Shown here: positions 25,777 to 37,652 of the stretch, one piece after another | Position numbering within the stretch: position 1 is the stretch's first letter | How the letters are laid out: every line of letters begins with the position of its first letter | DNA from: Atrichornis clamosus | Taxonomy: Eukaryota; Chordata; Aves; Passeriformes; Menuridae | Length of the DNA stretch: 64,000 bases | Assembly: GCA_013400975.1 (NCBI GenBank) | Contig: WBMZ01003472.1 | Coordinates: forward strand, 1-64,000 | Reading direction: 5' to 3' | Translations under genes and position numbers: made by a program | The notes under the pieces: model-generated | The model's input: only the letters and a program-made list of their open reading frames with translations | What the model was told of the DNA's origin: nothing | Database searches by the model: none

Positions 25777-25787
25777 GGGGAATTCCC
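25777..25787 (+). promoter_or_regulatory. NF-kB site of the SAA promoter
   Basis: GGGGAATTCCC is a full match to the NF-kB consensus GGGRNWYYCC on both strands. It is 50 bases upstream of the TATA box, about -90 from the predicted start, which is the spacing known for mammalian SAA promoters. This supports cytokine-inducible, acute-phase regulation. Confidence 0.75.
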
Positions 25788-25836
25788 GACTGTGGGTATT
25801 CTTTCCAGTTTCCTCTTTTGAGAGGTTTGAATTGCT

Positions 25837-25844
25837 TATAAATA
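25837..25844 (+). promoter_or_regulatory. TATA box of SAA
   Basis: TATAAATA lies about 70 bases before the donor of the non-coding first exon and downstream of the NF-kB site. A start about 30 bases later would be near 25868. A strong TATA box fits an inducible secreted acute-phase gene, in contrast with the CpG-type promoters of HPS5 and SAAL1. Confidence 0.75.
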
Positions 25845-25867
25845 CCCTCTCTGAGTCTGAGAGCACA

Positions 25868-25908
25868 CGAGACAATCTCCATCTCTTTGGCTTTTCCTTT
25901 CTGCAGTG
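25868..25908 (+). other. Predicted non-coding exon 1 of SAA
   Basis: The sequence after the TATA box contains no ATG and ends at a strong donor (CAGTG|GTAAGTGA at 25908/25909). The next exon begins after TCTCACAG at 26220. SAA genes normally have a short untranslated first exon, so the structure matches the family. The 5' end is an estimate from TATA spacing. Confidence 0.65.
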
Positions 25909-26246
25909 GTAAGTGACATTCTGAGTTTGTGGATTATGTGCAGTGTTTTGAGCTGGTATTTGGGAACAGGAGTGGGACTTCTTTGTACTAATGACAGGAG
26001 CAGCAGGGAGTGCTAAAATGCAAGTTTCTCATGTGCATCTGCCTCTGTTGTGGAGTCCTTAGCTGACCTTGTGGTCACACAGAGGGCACCACTCCTTCTC
26101 GGGGGAGAAGGGGGTCCTGGGCAAGCTTTCAGCGCTGGGGCAGCTCCCCAGGCAGAGCTGGGGGTGTGGGGGATGTTCAAAAGTGCTCCAGAACTTCTCA
26201 TCTCTTTCATGGTCTCACAGCTCCCTGTCAGGCTTGGACAGGAACC

Positions 26247-27373
26247 ATGAGGCTCTGTGTCTGCTTCGTGTTGCTCTCCATTGTTCTGTGTGCAAGTGCT
26301 GACAGACCAGCAATAGTCAGAGCTGGACAATTTGTCCGGGATGCAGCGGGAGGTAAGCTGCTGTTACCAGGGGCCCGTCCCTCAGGAGCCCCCTCCCCAA
26401 GCACAGGTTATCAGCAGTCAACGGGTGCAGCCCTCAGAGCTGGGAGATCCCCAGCTCCACATCAGGGACTCCACTGGTTTCTGCTGCTGGATCTGCCTTG
26501 ATCAGCCCCCACAGGTGCTTTCTGTGGGCACAGCCCTGGGCAAAGGCTGATGTGGAGAAGTGCATCACTGTGTTACTGCTCCTTGGGCCTTTCAGCTCCT
26601 GGCTGAAATGAGACTGAACTATTTCTGGTGTGACTCTTTAAAGTCTACATCATCTCCATCTTTCTGCTTTCTTCAGGGGCATGGGATATGTTCAGAGCAT
26701 ACCGGGACATGCGTGAGGCAAATTACAAAGGCGCTGACAAGTATTTCCATGCCCGTGGGAATTATGATGCTGCTCAGAGAGGACCTGGTGGTGCTTGGGC
26801 AGCAAGAGTGATCAGGTAACAGAGTCTGCTTGGCTTGTTAACAGGGAGTTATCAGGGATGCAGGCATTCCAGCTGAAGTCTTTTTTGACTTGTACTCAGC
26901 TTTTGACCTAGGACAGCTGAGGGGAGGGGAACCAGTTCCAGTCTGGCCACTCTGTCTCTATACAAATGGTGCCTCTCCTTGTACGTGAGCGTGAGCCATT
27001 CTTCTTGTCCTCCCAACAAGGCAGATTCCTTCCTCTGCATTTCTGGTCATAAAAAACTCTCCTTCCTCATTTCCCGACATAACAGTTATGGATTTCACTG
27101 CAGGCTCTAAGACAAGGGCTGTGTGTGTGCTTGCACGTCACCTTGAGGAGCCCTGAGGAAAAGCCAGTTTCACGTGAGCGAAGAAACCAACACAAGGCTG
27201 AGTTAAATGCGGTCTTTCTCATTCCCCATAGCGACGCCCGGGAGAACTGGCAGAGCGGCGTGAGCGGCAGAGGCGCCGAGGACACCCGGGCGGACCAGGA
27301 GGCGAACAGGTGGGGCCGGAGCGGCGGGAACCCGAACCGCTACCGGCCCGCGGGGCTGCCCCGCAAGTACTAG
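26247..27373 (+). CDS. SAA: Serum amyloid A (secreted acute-phase apolipoprotein), complete
   Basis: Coding exons 26247-26352, 26677-26815 and 27232-27373 join in phase into 128 codons plus stop. Residues 1-18 ([18 protein letters not shown]) are a signal peptide with predicted cleavage before DRPAIV, leaving a mature protein of 110 aa, slightly longer than the 104 of human SAA1. The family signature is clear: [20 protein letters not shown], then [12 protein letters not shown], then SDAREN, and a C-terminus GLPRKY. SAA is made mainly in liver during inflammation, binds HDL and retinol, and acts on leucocytes. The ATG is the only one in the exon before the signal peptide. Exon 4 is much richer in G+C than exons 2-3 and runs into the CpG island of SAAL1. 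Only one SAA copy is visible in the window. Confidence 0.97.
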
Positions 27374-27415
27374 CGCTGCCCCTCTGCTCCTGTCACAACT
27401 CCCTTTGAACAGCCG

Positions 27416-27421
27416 AATAAA
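27416..27421 (+). terminator. SAA: SAA poly(A) signal
   Basis: AATAAA 43 bases after the SAA stop codon, followed by a T/G-containing stretch. The gene would end near 27440, only about 340 bases before the start codon of SAAL1 on the same strand. Confidence 0.8.
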
Positions 27422-27429
27422 GAAATCCT

Positions 27430-28440
27430 TCTGAGAACTGTTCACTTCGCTGCGAGCATCCGTCCTCCCGGGGCGCGGGACTGCGGGGTTGGGGCAGCGG
27501 GGCGGTGTCAGGGCATCACGGGGGCTGCCAAAGGGTCCTCCTTGGGACCCTCGGCTGCTTCGGGAGCGCGGGGACCGCTCCCCGCGGAGAGGGCGGCCCT
27601 GGGCGGACGGCTCCCGGCACGATCCTGGCACGGTCCCGGTGCGATCCCGGCACGGTCCCGGAGCAGCCCCGTGCGCTGGGCGCGGCAGCGCCCGCCGGTG
27701 GCCAGGGGGCGCTGTGGGGCCGCGGGCGCCGCTCTGGCCGCGCCGCCGGCACGCTGTCCCCGCACGGCACTGGGGCCGCCATGGACCGCAACCCGTCGCC
27801 GCCGTGCAGCGATGCGGAGGAGGAGGAGGGGGACGCGGTGGGGAACACGATGTACAGCAAGCACTGGCTCTTCAGCGTCCTTACCCGCCTCATAGAGGTG
27901 CGCGGGCGCCGGGAGGGAGCGGGCTGGCGGGCCCGGTGTGGGTCAGCGCCGGGCGGGTGCGGTGCGGTCGCTCCCAGGGCCGGGGGGACACCCGTGAACA
28001 CAGCGGGGACAAACGTGAGAGCTCCGCGGGGACAAATCCGGGGACACAGCGGGGATAAACCTGAGAACCCAGCGGGGACACAGCGGCTCCCGAGTTGTGC
28101 GGGGGTTTAACCCAGGTCGCTTTCCCCCTACCCCACCGTGTCCCAGGTGATCGCCCCCGCGGAGCCGGATCCCGCCGCCAGCCCCGAGGGAACCCGGACG
28201 GAACTGGACGAGGAGATGGAGAATGACATTTGCAAGGTGTGGGACATGTCGATGGACGAGGTAGGAACGACGTGCAGCGCTAGGACCTCGGCGTGTCTCT
28301 GCCCCGAGTGTTCCGTCAGAACCCTGCTGGAAGTGGGAAAAGGCACGGAACGCCCCGGGCCCGGTCAGCGTTCTGGTTTCGGTGGTGTTGCTCATGCCCT
28401 GGGGTGGCGGGCTGTGGAGGCATGAGCAGGGCAGGTGGGG
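27430..28440 (+). promoter_or_regulatory. SAAL1: CpG island and TATA-less promoter of SAAL1
   Basis: G+C and CpG density are very high from SAA exon 4 through SAAL1 exon 2. Several repeats of a CCCGGCACG/GATCC type occur at about 27615-27665, and no TATA box is seen. This is a constitutive-type promoter. The transcription start probably lies between about 27600 and 27780, but cannot be fixed. Confidence 0.65.
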
Positions 28441-31400
28441 TGGGTCGGCACCAAGCAGGCTCGCCACGGAGGCGGCTTTTGAAGGGTGGCAGCTACAGGA
28501 CAGGACAGCGCCTGGGCTGCAGCTGGAATTAACTCAGCTGCACAGCCTGTGTCTTCAGCACTCTGGTTACGGGGGCAATATTGATGCCATCTCTAAGTAG
28601 GCATATGTTCCTGTAGTAATTGCAGTACGTCCTGCTGGTAAGCTTTGCTTTCTCTGATAGTTAAACAGCCTTTCGGAGTTCAGCTGCAGACTTGCAGTGG
28701 CAACGTAACACAGCATTTGGGTATTTTTCTCAACGTTGCCAAATGCTGGAACAAATTCTCAAGATACATATATATATATAAAGTATTATTATTTTGCTCC
28801 CTGGCTTGTTGTTCAGATTTTTAAAATAAACTTGGAATGTGTGTCCTCTACTCCCAAAGAGAGAACTAATCTTGTGTTTTAATGTGGTAAAATGAGGAGA
28901 TTTCTTCTTTTGTATGTTCTGATCAAGTGCTAATGGCAATTCCTTCACTTGTTTCTTTTCACTTGTTTCTTTTTATATGTCATGGTGAGGTTATATCTTA
29001 AAACCGTGGTATTTACTGGATTCTGAATGTCTCTGACCCTCTATTGAGAGAGGGAGCAAAAGAAACTTTTCTTGCAAGTGTGGCTTTTTGGCTCGTTATA
29101 CAGCAAATCACTGGCACACTGAATCACCTGAGGGGCTTGCTGGTCTTCTCTCATTGAAAAACAAGGATTACTGATATTAACTGTTGGCAAATAACAAATT
29201 TCTTGTAGTTAGTTTATCGTCTCTTTGGTCCAGTCCTTGTGTGTTGGGAACATGTTTGATTTTGCATTTGGAGTTTGTACAGGTCCATTTACTTCTCCAT
29301 TTTTCTCCACAGGATGTTGCTTTATTTCTTCAGGAGTTCAACGCCCCTGATATATTTATGGGAGTTTTTGCCAAGTCAAAATGCCCTCGCCTTACTGTAA
29401 GTCTGGGCTGTCCTGTATTACTAGCAGTAGTAGATAGCTCTGTAAATGCATTTACACTTACCTCCCTTCTCCCATTGCACGTGTGAATGTGTTAGGGGAA
29501 CCAGAAGGAAGCATAAAATCAAATTTTAGGATGCTTTTTCGAGGTGTTTTTAATATGATCCAATCAGTAAGAATTTCGGTGGTGCTGAAGCTGATACATG
29601 TCTGCTCACATATGCTCATCTGTATAAACTGATGAAGGACTGAGTTCATCAAACCTAGTTATAAGATCTCTTGCAAATGCCAGGAGTCTGGCCTTTTTTT
29701 CTCTCCTGACTTTTTTTAATGAGTACTGAACAGAAATGGTCATGAATTTGTTTAGTGAGATCTACAGAAGTGTAGTGGTTTGACCCTGGCTGGAGGCCAG
29801 GTGCCCAGCAAAGCTGCTCTATCACTCCCCTCCTCAACTGGACAGGGAAGAGAAAATAGAGCAAAAGGCTTGTGTGTCAAGCTGTTGTCAGGGTCAGATC
29901 AATCACCAGTTACTGTCATGGGCAGAACAGACTCCAGCTGGGGAAGTTAATTTATTACCAATCAAATCAGAACAAGATAATGACAAAGCGATTACAAAAA
30001 GTAATATTTGAAATTTTTATACACCAGTACTTAATATTTTTTTTTAATTTTCCATTTGTTTTGATGTCATTCATTTGCAGCTTGCGCTACTCAGTTTTTG
30101 TAGGATTCAAGACAGTATTTAAAAAGATTTTCCGTATTGATGTAAATCCTCTTTCTCTGAAGTAATCAGACACTTCCCTTCGGGAGATGAGTAGAGACAC
30201 ACAGAGCTTTGAAAGTTCAGTACTTTGTCTTTGGAAAGTACAACCAAAATTTGGAAGTGAGTGCAAATTGGCTGTCACAGCTACTTTCTTGAAACAGTGT
30301 CTGCTGGAGGGCCTGCTGTAATTTAGCAGAGGTAATAGCATATTAATAATTAAGAAGACAACCTTAGTGGTGAGAGTTGATTTCTAACTCTAAACTGCTG
30401 AAAACTAATGACTCCCTGGTCACCTTGTCTAGCACCAGTCACCTGCAGGTATTTCAGAGCTCTCAGGGTCCCCTTTATACAAGTGGGCATCCTTTTAATG
30501 ATTGTCTTGGCATGAATAGCCTAATGGGATGCACTGCTTTGGGGTTTGTTTTTTTATTTTTTTAAATTTTATTTTATTTTAGATCTCTTTAATCAGAAAA
30601 TGGGCTTTGCTGGTAGCTTGTATTAAGACCCCTTTCGTTTGTGAGTAAGTGAATATCAGTGAGGGTTATGCTTACGTAGTGATATTTTTGTTCCAGGACT
30701 CCTTTTTGCTTTAATAACAGGGCTGCCAGATTAGCTTCAAAACAGTATACTTGGAATATGCAAGCAGAATTGATTTCAAGATATATTTGGTTTTATGGAA
30801 CACCTTAACTCCTAAATATCTGAATAGGACCTGAGTATATTTCAGGCTAGTCTGACAGATACAGAAAAATCTGTATAAAACCTGTAGAAAAATCTGTATC
30901 TTTGTCATTAAATCAGTGGGTCATAAAAGCCTGGAAATCAAACTGGAAAACATCTTTGAACCTCTCTTACTTTTGTCGTACGGCTCTGGAAGTGAAATTG
31001 TGGACTGTGTTGCAGTTGTCTCATTATACTGTGTTCTGATTTTTCAGGAGATCTGCGTGGGAATATTAGGAAATATGGCCTGTTTCCAGGATATATGCAT
31101 GTCCATTAGTAAAGATGAGAATCTTGGGTAAGTGTACATACGCTTCCTACATGCACAGGTACTGCTTGTCTGGACTCACAGTCACGAGGAAAATGTTATA
31201 GAGGGGTCTAAGTTTGCCTGCCACGCCTCATCTTCATTCATAGCTCTTTGGCTGACCATACTTGTGTGGGAAGTGCTCAGTGAAGGAAGAAAGGATACAA
31301 ACCTCTGGGTTTTTTTGGTTTTGTTCTAATCACCTGTCAAGTGAGTTTCTAAGTTTGGCAGTCTTGAAACAGTGGAAATGCACGCACAGTTAGAAAAAGC

Positions 31401-34400
31401 TGGCTTTCATCTCAGGACATGGCTGCAGTGGTGAAATTAACCGTTTTATGCCTTTTTTTAAAAACAAAGATAGATTTTATTAACTTTTTTCCCCTGCATT
31501 TTCTCCTTAAAGCCAGGTGTTGCTGCAACGTTTGTGTGATTCAGACTCTCCAACTCTTCTGGAAACAAGCAGGTAGGACATCTCAGAAATTAATGCATGA
31601 TTAGTGTAGTTCTGCTATGCTCTGAGGCCTGGGGAGAAAACTGACAAGTGGCCTCACTACTTTATTATCCTCTCATCCTATCCTTTTATTGTTTCTGCAT
31701 TGTTCTGGAATCAGTTTGCTGTGAGTTAGATTCCTGTTTCTGTCACATCATCGTCATTATTTTGGATTTACGCTTGTATAGCTAAAATGAACGAACTGGC
31801 TCCTAATTTGGTAAACGGGGAATTCTTGTCTAGGTTGTTGTTAACTTGCCTCTCCCAGCCTGAGGTGGCCAATGTCTGGGTGGAGAGAATCCGAGAAAAT
31901 CCTTCTGTGTATGACTGTGTTTGCTTTATCATGTCCAGCTCTACCAATGGTAAGTTGCCAAAACACGTTGGGAAGTAGTGGGTGTTTGCAGAAGAAAAAG
32001 AAGAAGCTTGCAATTTCAAAGACAAATATTTTCCGTTGGGATAATTTCTTTAAAATAAAGGAAATCTCATGAGTTTAAAAGACACCAAAACAAACTTGTT
32101 CTGCCATTGCAGATTTATAAATATATACAAAATCAACCTGAAAAGCGCTCAGAGAGGAAGAAGAAAGCTCTGTGGGGGAATCAAAATAAGTCTAGTAGAA
32201 GAAATTGTTATTTGTCACAATAAAGGAAAGGACATAGTTCACATTCAGGGATATACATATGTCACTTTTAAACCTTGAAACAAGACCGCATTTAATTTAT
32301 TTTTTTCAAGTCAGATAATGCATTTTCTATTTTTGAAACTGCCATATCTGTGGAATGTGAACTGGAGAAGTGATTCAGTTACCCTGGTAGCTGAACACTG
32401 TGCAGGCTTTGGGTATGCAGTCAGTACTACACAAATCTCTCTTAGCACTAATTTAGCAAAAACTACGCCTACCACCTAAAAATGGAAATATTTTGAATAG
32501 CATTTATGTTTCACATCCAACTCAGGTGTAACAGCAGTTACCATTTGTTGAGGAATCCTAATAATTTAGCTTTTTCAAATTTTTAAATTAATTTTTTTGG
32601 TGACAATTCTTAGAAATCCTGCTCCATCCAATTGAAATAACAGACCTACTTCAGTAAAATTGGCAGATTGTCAGGTGGAAGATTAGCATAAAACTGCATA
32701 TCTAGGAACAAATCTTGAAAAGTTTTACTTCAGAAGCACAAGTTAGGACTTGTCAGAAATGTGAAGTCTCTTTGCAGAATGAAGTTTCTGCTTCATATAT
32801 GGCATGACAAGGTGGAAGGTGTCAGTGGACTTCCTACCAATCCCTGTTTATCGAGCTCTTTACCTGCTCTGTGCCACGTAAAGGAATTAAACATAGCAAG
32901 CTGTAGTAGGTCATGAAGGAAACAAATACATTTCAGTACTGAATTTACTCTGAATACTTGTATATATTAGCATTTTGTGAGCTAATTTTTGCTCTTCGTG
33001 TTTGGTCTTGCTGAAATACAAATACATTCTCTCCTGTACAGTTGAATTGCTGGTAAAAGTGGGTGAAGTCGTGGACAAACTCTTTGATCTCGATGAAGAG
33101 CTAATGTTGAACTGGATCAAAAATGGCACTTGTCGGTCTGTGGGACCATCTGTAGATGATTCCCCTGAAGAACTTCCAGACTTTAAGATCGTGCCTTGTA
33201 TACTTGAAGCGGCCAAACAAGTCCGGTATGTGAGATTGCTTTTTGGTTTCGTGGCTGGGGAGATTCCTTATAACCTCGTAAAGCCTGTGTCCAAACATCT
33301 TGCTTTTGGTGGGAACAGCACAGTTTGACAGATCACTGGGATATGTTTTCCTGTGCTTACAATTTGAAATGAGTCAGTTTGTTAGCAAAGAGAAAGGCAG
33401 TGCTTGCTGTTAGACTTCTTTGTGTCCAAAACACACTGAATACAAACTAAGTAATCAGCACTTCAGTTTGTCTTTTTGGTGTTTGTTCTGTGTAGATCAG
33501 ATAACCCAGAAGGACTGGATGTTTATATGCACATCATGCAGCTCCTGACCACGGTGGACGAGGGTATCCAGGCTATTGGTAAGACGCTTGAATTGCTACG
33601 TGTGATGGGAGCAAGAGAGGCTGGAACTTCTGGATCATCAGATGTTTCATGGGGAGAAAAGGAATTTGTGTACCTGGATTAAATTTGTTGGGTTGGTGGG
33701 TTGTCTTTCTTTTCTCAAGTGCAGGCTCCTGATGGAGGAAAAGAGACCTGGAGTTTGCTTTATGACCTTGTTTGCCAGGAACTTTGCCAGCCAGATGATC
33801 CACCGATCATTGTGCAGGAGCAGAAGACTGTGTTGGCCTCTATTTTGTCCGTGCTGTCTGCTATGTTTGCTTCACAGACAGAGCAAGAATACACCAGGAT
33901 GAGGAAAAGCAAGTCGTGCTTTTTTTCTGGGATTTTGGGGTTTTTTTTTCAAAGTTATGTTCACAGTTGACTTTATGTGGGGGTGAAAGGTGATTCAACT
34001 CGGTGACATGTTTGAATACAGTAAGATTCTTTCCTGGTGACTGAAAATTACAGCTAGCCCAAAGTTCAGTTACTGGATGAACTGTAAATTCCAAAGAGTT
34101 GCAGTACCAGAATCTAGAGATTCTGCTCAGTCTTCTCTGTTTGGCAAATAAGTGAAAATCATGGAATTCTTCTTAGTTAAAATACGAGTTCTTGATAGTA
34201 ATATATATTTTCTTTTTCTAGTAGGGGAAGGTTCTGCACTTACTTAAATCCATCTGTCACCTCTTATTTTTCAATCCATGGATAAGTCTTTAGAATTAAA
34301 AGCCTGCCTTGGGAATGTGAGTCAGGGTCACCTGCAGCAGGAAGATGTTGGGCAGTTTGATTTGTCAGATAGGATTATCTGGATGCAAATTTAACATACT

Positions 34401-36152
34401 ACTCTCACTGGTTTCTACTAAACACATTTCCTTTCTCATACTCCTTACCACTGGCATATACTTTTTATAGAACAGGTCAGCTTGCAGGAAAAATGATTTG
34501 GGTTTTCTACTACATTTCCACTTGCTTCATTAAAATGGTCTTTGACAAAACCCAACACTGTCAGAATATACATTCCTGTAAAATCTGGTGGTGTGTTTCA
34601 AAATCTTAATGCATTGAAAGGATGGGGAAAAATTTTCAGTGTTAAAGTTCAATTTTCTTACTACTTTTTATTAAGATATGCCTCTGATTGGGAGCTTGAT
34701 TCGTATTTTACAATACATGGAGGGCTGTGGGAAGAGAGCTGTTGATAACGCCAAGGAGTCCGAGCAAGAAGAGACTGGAAGGACTGATGTAAATGAGGAG
34801 GATTTCCATTTAAAGATTTTGAAGGATATTTGCTGTGAATTACTTTCCAATATGCTTCAAGAACTAACCAAGGTAAGAATAAACAAAATTCTAGTAGGGA
34901 TTTCTGCAGGGTAGCTAGGAAAAAAGACTTTACTATTAATGTGGGCATTTTTCTGTGCAAGTGCAGTTGCTTACTAGGGATTCATTCGAGAATTAACCAG
35001 AAGGTGAGTAGCAACATAGGTGTGACATGGCAGGGACACAGATTTTTTGAGGTGTGTGGCTCAAGGGCCAAGATTCTGTATGATAAATTTTTTAGATGTA
35101 TGTTGCCATTTCCTTTGAATGAAAGTCAGTTTATTTAGGAAAAGGAAATACTGTCAATATATAGACTCACCTTCTCAGCTGGACATTTTGTTATGGAAGC
35201 ATTCAGGTTTAAGAGACCTGTGATGTGTGAGCTTTCACACCATTTTGTATCAGCTGTGTCTGGCTTCCGCTGAGAACTGTAAATTCTGTTTGTTTTACCC
35301 ATTTTTAAGAACAAAGCACATCACTGTACATGCTGTGCACAGTTTTGAGTTCTTTCAACGACTGTTGATGACATGCCAGGTGTATTTCTCATCTTCCAGG
35401 AAAATATGTTAGAAGGACTGCACCAGGGACACTTGAATGAACAGACGTGTTCCTGTGCTTTCCAGAACCTCTTGCCTCTGTATTTTGCATCGGTGAGTAT
35501 GTGACGAGGTATATGTACTGTCTGGGTGGCAGGACCTTTCCAAATCCGATGTGCAAGTAGGACAGGATCGCTCAGGCACAGGTAATTTTTCATACACCAT
35601 TCCAATTCCAGACAGTCTTACCCCCTCTGTCTCTCCTGCCTTACTCCAGCCAGAGCTTTGCTGAGATCATCAGCTGGTGCAGGGGTCAAACTGTGCTGAC
35701 ATGAATGAATGTCTGAAAATTTATGCTAGCTGAAAACTTGGCCTGAGTGTTTTTATAGAAGAATTATTCTAAATATTTTTCATAGGGAGCTTTTCTTTGT
35801 GTACTTTTAAACAAGGAAGTAAGTGTTTGAGGAAGGTGGTAATGTTTCAAATTTTAGAGTGACTGGAATTGTGGGGTTTAGGAGGGAGGTAGCTACTGTG
35901 GGGCATTTTCCATTATTCATTGCAGTGGCTGCTGCGGGCTGCTCTTGCTTGGAACGTACAGAAGTAGAACGAGCCCCTGTACCAATGCAATAATTCTATG
36001 TTCATGCAAGTTGGGTTGGTGATTGTTTTTCTTTTTATGTTTGTGTTTTTTGTTTCCAGGTGGAGAGTTTCCTTGAAGTCCTGCGTGAGGCTGATCAGAC
36101 ACTTGCTGACAATCTAGAAAAACGTTTCCCAAGCCTGAAGGTTCACACCTAA
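27781..36152 (+). CDS. SAAL1: SAAL1 (serum amyloid A-like 1), complete, 12 coding exons
   Basis: Exons: 27781-27897, 28147-28260, 29313-29396, 31048-31127, 31513-31572, 31834-31949, 33042-33225, 33496-33578, 33720-33908, 34676-34872, 35400-35492, 36060-36152. They join in phase into 469 codons plus stop; human SAAL1 is 474 aa. The product starts [18 protein letters not shown] with an acidic stretch. It contains the conserved [31 protein letters not shown] and [10 protein letters not shown] segments, and ends FPSLKVHT. The fold is predicted to be all-helical, armadillo-like. Despite its name it is unrelated in sequence to SAA and has no signal peptide. It has been linked to proliferation of synovial fibroblasts, but its molecular role is poorly known. 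Exon 9 uses an AAG acceptor and a GC donor. The start codon is supported by the conserved MDRNPSPP. Confidence 0.95.
27985..28090. repeat. Degenerate GC-rich minisatellite in SAAL1 intron 1
   Basis: About four imperfect copies of an AGCGGGGACA-containing unit (the core recurs near 28000, 28025, 28049 and 28070). They lie inside the short first intron within the CpG island. No coding function. Confidence 0.6.
28768..28780. repeat. Short AT dinucleotide run in SAAL1 intron 2
   Basis: ATATATATATATA, a small microsatellite in the 1.05 kb intron. The rest of this intron shows nothing recognisable. Confidence 0.6.
29771..29985 (+). mobile_element. Endogenous-retrovirus LTR fragment, passerine type
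   Basis: The segment begins TGTAGTGGTTTGACCCTGGC, keeps GCCAGGTGCCCAGCAAAGC and continues to a stretch ending near ACAAGATAATGACAAAG. I recognise this as a common passerine ERV long terminal repeat starting with the usual TG. The copy lacks its 3' part, and no internal retroviral gene is present. It lies in SAAL1 intron 3 in gene orientation. The exact family name is not certain. Confidence 0.6.
33720..33908 (+). other. SAAL1: SAAL1 exon 9: in-frame cassette with weak splice sites on both sides
   Basis: The exon must start at 33720 after TCTCAAG to read [11 protein letters not shown]. Using the CAG five bases downstream (33724) would give GC TCC TGA, an immediate stop. It must end at 33908 before GCAAGT to join exon 10 (AT ATG CCT) in frame; no GT donor gives the right phase. 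The exon is 189 bases, exactly 63 codons, and both flanking junctions have the same phase, so skipping it would keep the frame. It encodes the conserved [16 protein letters not shown] region. Confidence 0.8.
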
Positions 36153-36592
36153 GAATGCACATGGAATATTTTCCTCCTTTGGAATGAAGATTTTTGACTG
36201 TTTCATTACAGCATTCCAGAAATCAAGTTTTCAGTAAATGCAGAAGAATGAGGCAACCTCTTTACCAGCAGGTGGCTTTTAGGAATGTTCCAGGTAGCCC
36301 TAATTAACCTAGGGTTAATCTGGTCTGCATGGGGAAGGAAATTACTGTAAATTCAGTTCTGCTTCTTCCATCCTGTTTGCTCCAGTAATGAGAGACTGTT
36401 GATTTCTAATTGCTCTCCTGCAGGGTAGTTCGAGTAACTCTCGATTCTGTGTTTTTCAACTGAAGTTGGATCAGCAAAATGAATGAAATGCGTTGAGTAG
36501 TTTTTTAACATGGTGCTGATTTCTTTCAAGTTGCTGTTGGCAAAAGAAGGATTGCTCAATAGAAAATCCTATTCAAGCACCTGATAAAAACA

Positions 36593-37652
36593 ATTAAATT
36601 ATACAAAGTTGTTTGGGGGTTTTTTTTAGATCATATCAGTACCTTGAGCAGGTATTGTAAGAGAACTGTTTCATCCTGCGTCTTTAAAATCTTCTCACTT
36701 CTTCCACTGGAGGCTCTTCTACACTGCAGCTCTGAGCTGTGGTGTCTCAGTCGTGTGCAGTTTAAAGGATTTGAGAATGTTGCTGTTACCAATGGTCTGT
36801 GCTGCAGCTTCCAGCCATTGCAGCCAGTTACCCACAGTTAGGAGTTGTAGGGCAGATTTGGATTTAATGTCTGGCACACTTGCAGACTTCGTTTTTTTGC
36901 AGCAGTCTGTGCTTCACTTTAGGAGTGTAGCATATATCAGTTCTTCCCTCATTCATTCGTTGTATGAATTATGTCTGAATGACATGAGAACTGCCATGTT
37001 TTCCAGGGGAGCCTAAGGTGATAGATCACATGCAGGAAATTCAGTCTACAGTCTTCTAAAAATCTCACTTTTAATTACGTGATGTTTTAACTGTGTTACA
37101 TTTTTAGATCCTGTGCCTGCATGCAGTGCACCTGACGTGTTCTGAGTCTGAAGAGACAGTACAAGCAGCACATCAGCTTCAATGTTTCTGTAAATGAGAG
37201 TGGAGTACAATTGGTCTTTATTAGGTTTGAGATGTAAAAGAAAATGGGAACCAGACCATAAAGAATAACTTAATGCCACATACTCACATTCCCTGGCTCT
37301 CCAGGTTTTTATAGAATTTAACTATTGTGCTGGGTCATGTTTTGTTTGCCCTCAGTTACCTGGACATGTGGTAAAATACAGTATGGGTATATGTATATAA
37401 CCTCTCCATCCCAGTTTTCAATTCCAGGGCAATGTAATGATCCCTCTGCCGGCATCATCTTAGTTGTCAGCAGGGAATTTGGAATTACAAATATCCGACT
37501 TGTGTCGCCAAAAGGAATTGCCCTGGTTTATATCAATTTTTGTATGCTGTGTTTGTTGGAGAAAACTGGTGACTGTGAATCAGATGACAGCATTTTTCAT
37601 ACTACTTTGACAGTTTCTGGATATTTTCTTAAACCTACAGATTTGTAATAAA
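36593..37652 (+). terminator. SAAL1: SAAL1 alternative poly(A) signals
   Basis: ATTAAA at 36593-36598 and a canonical AATAAA at 37647-37652 followed by a T-rich and A-rich run. The first gives a 3'UTR of about 0.45 kb, the second about 1.5 kb. The second is the stronger motif. No repeats or coding sequence were recognised between them. Confidence 0.6.

Noticed and set aside
27489..28110. Long Arg/Gly/Pro-rich open frames in both strands
   Set aside because: Stop codons are rare in CpG-island DNA. The real frame here is SAAL1 exon 1 from 27781; the others give low-complexity peptides.
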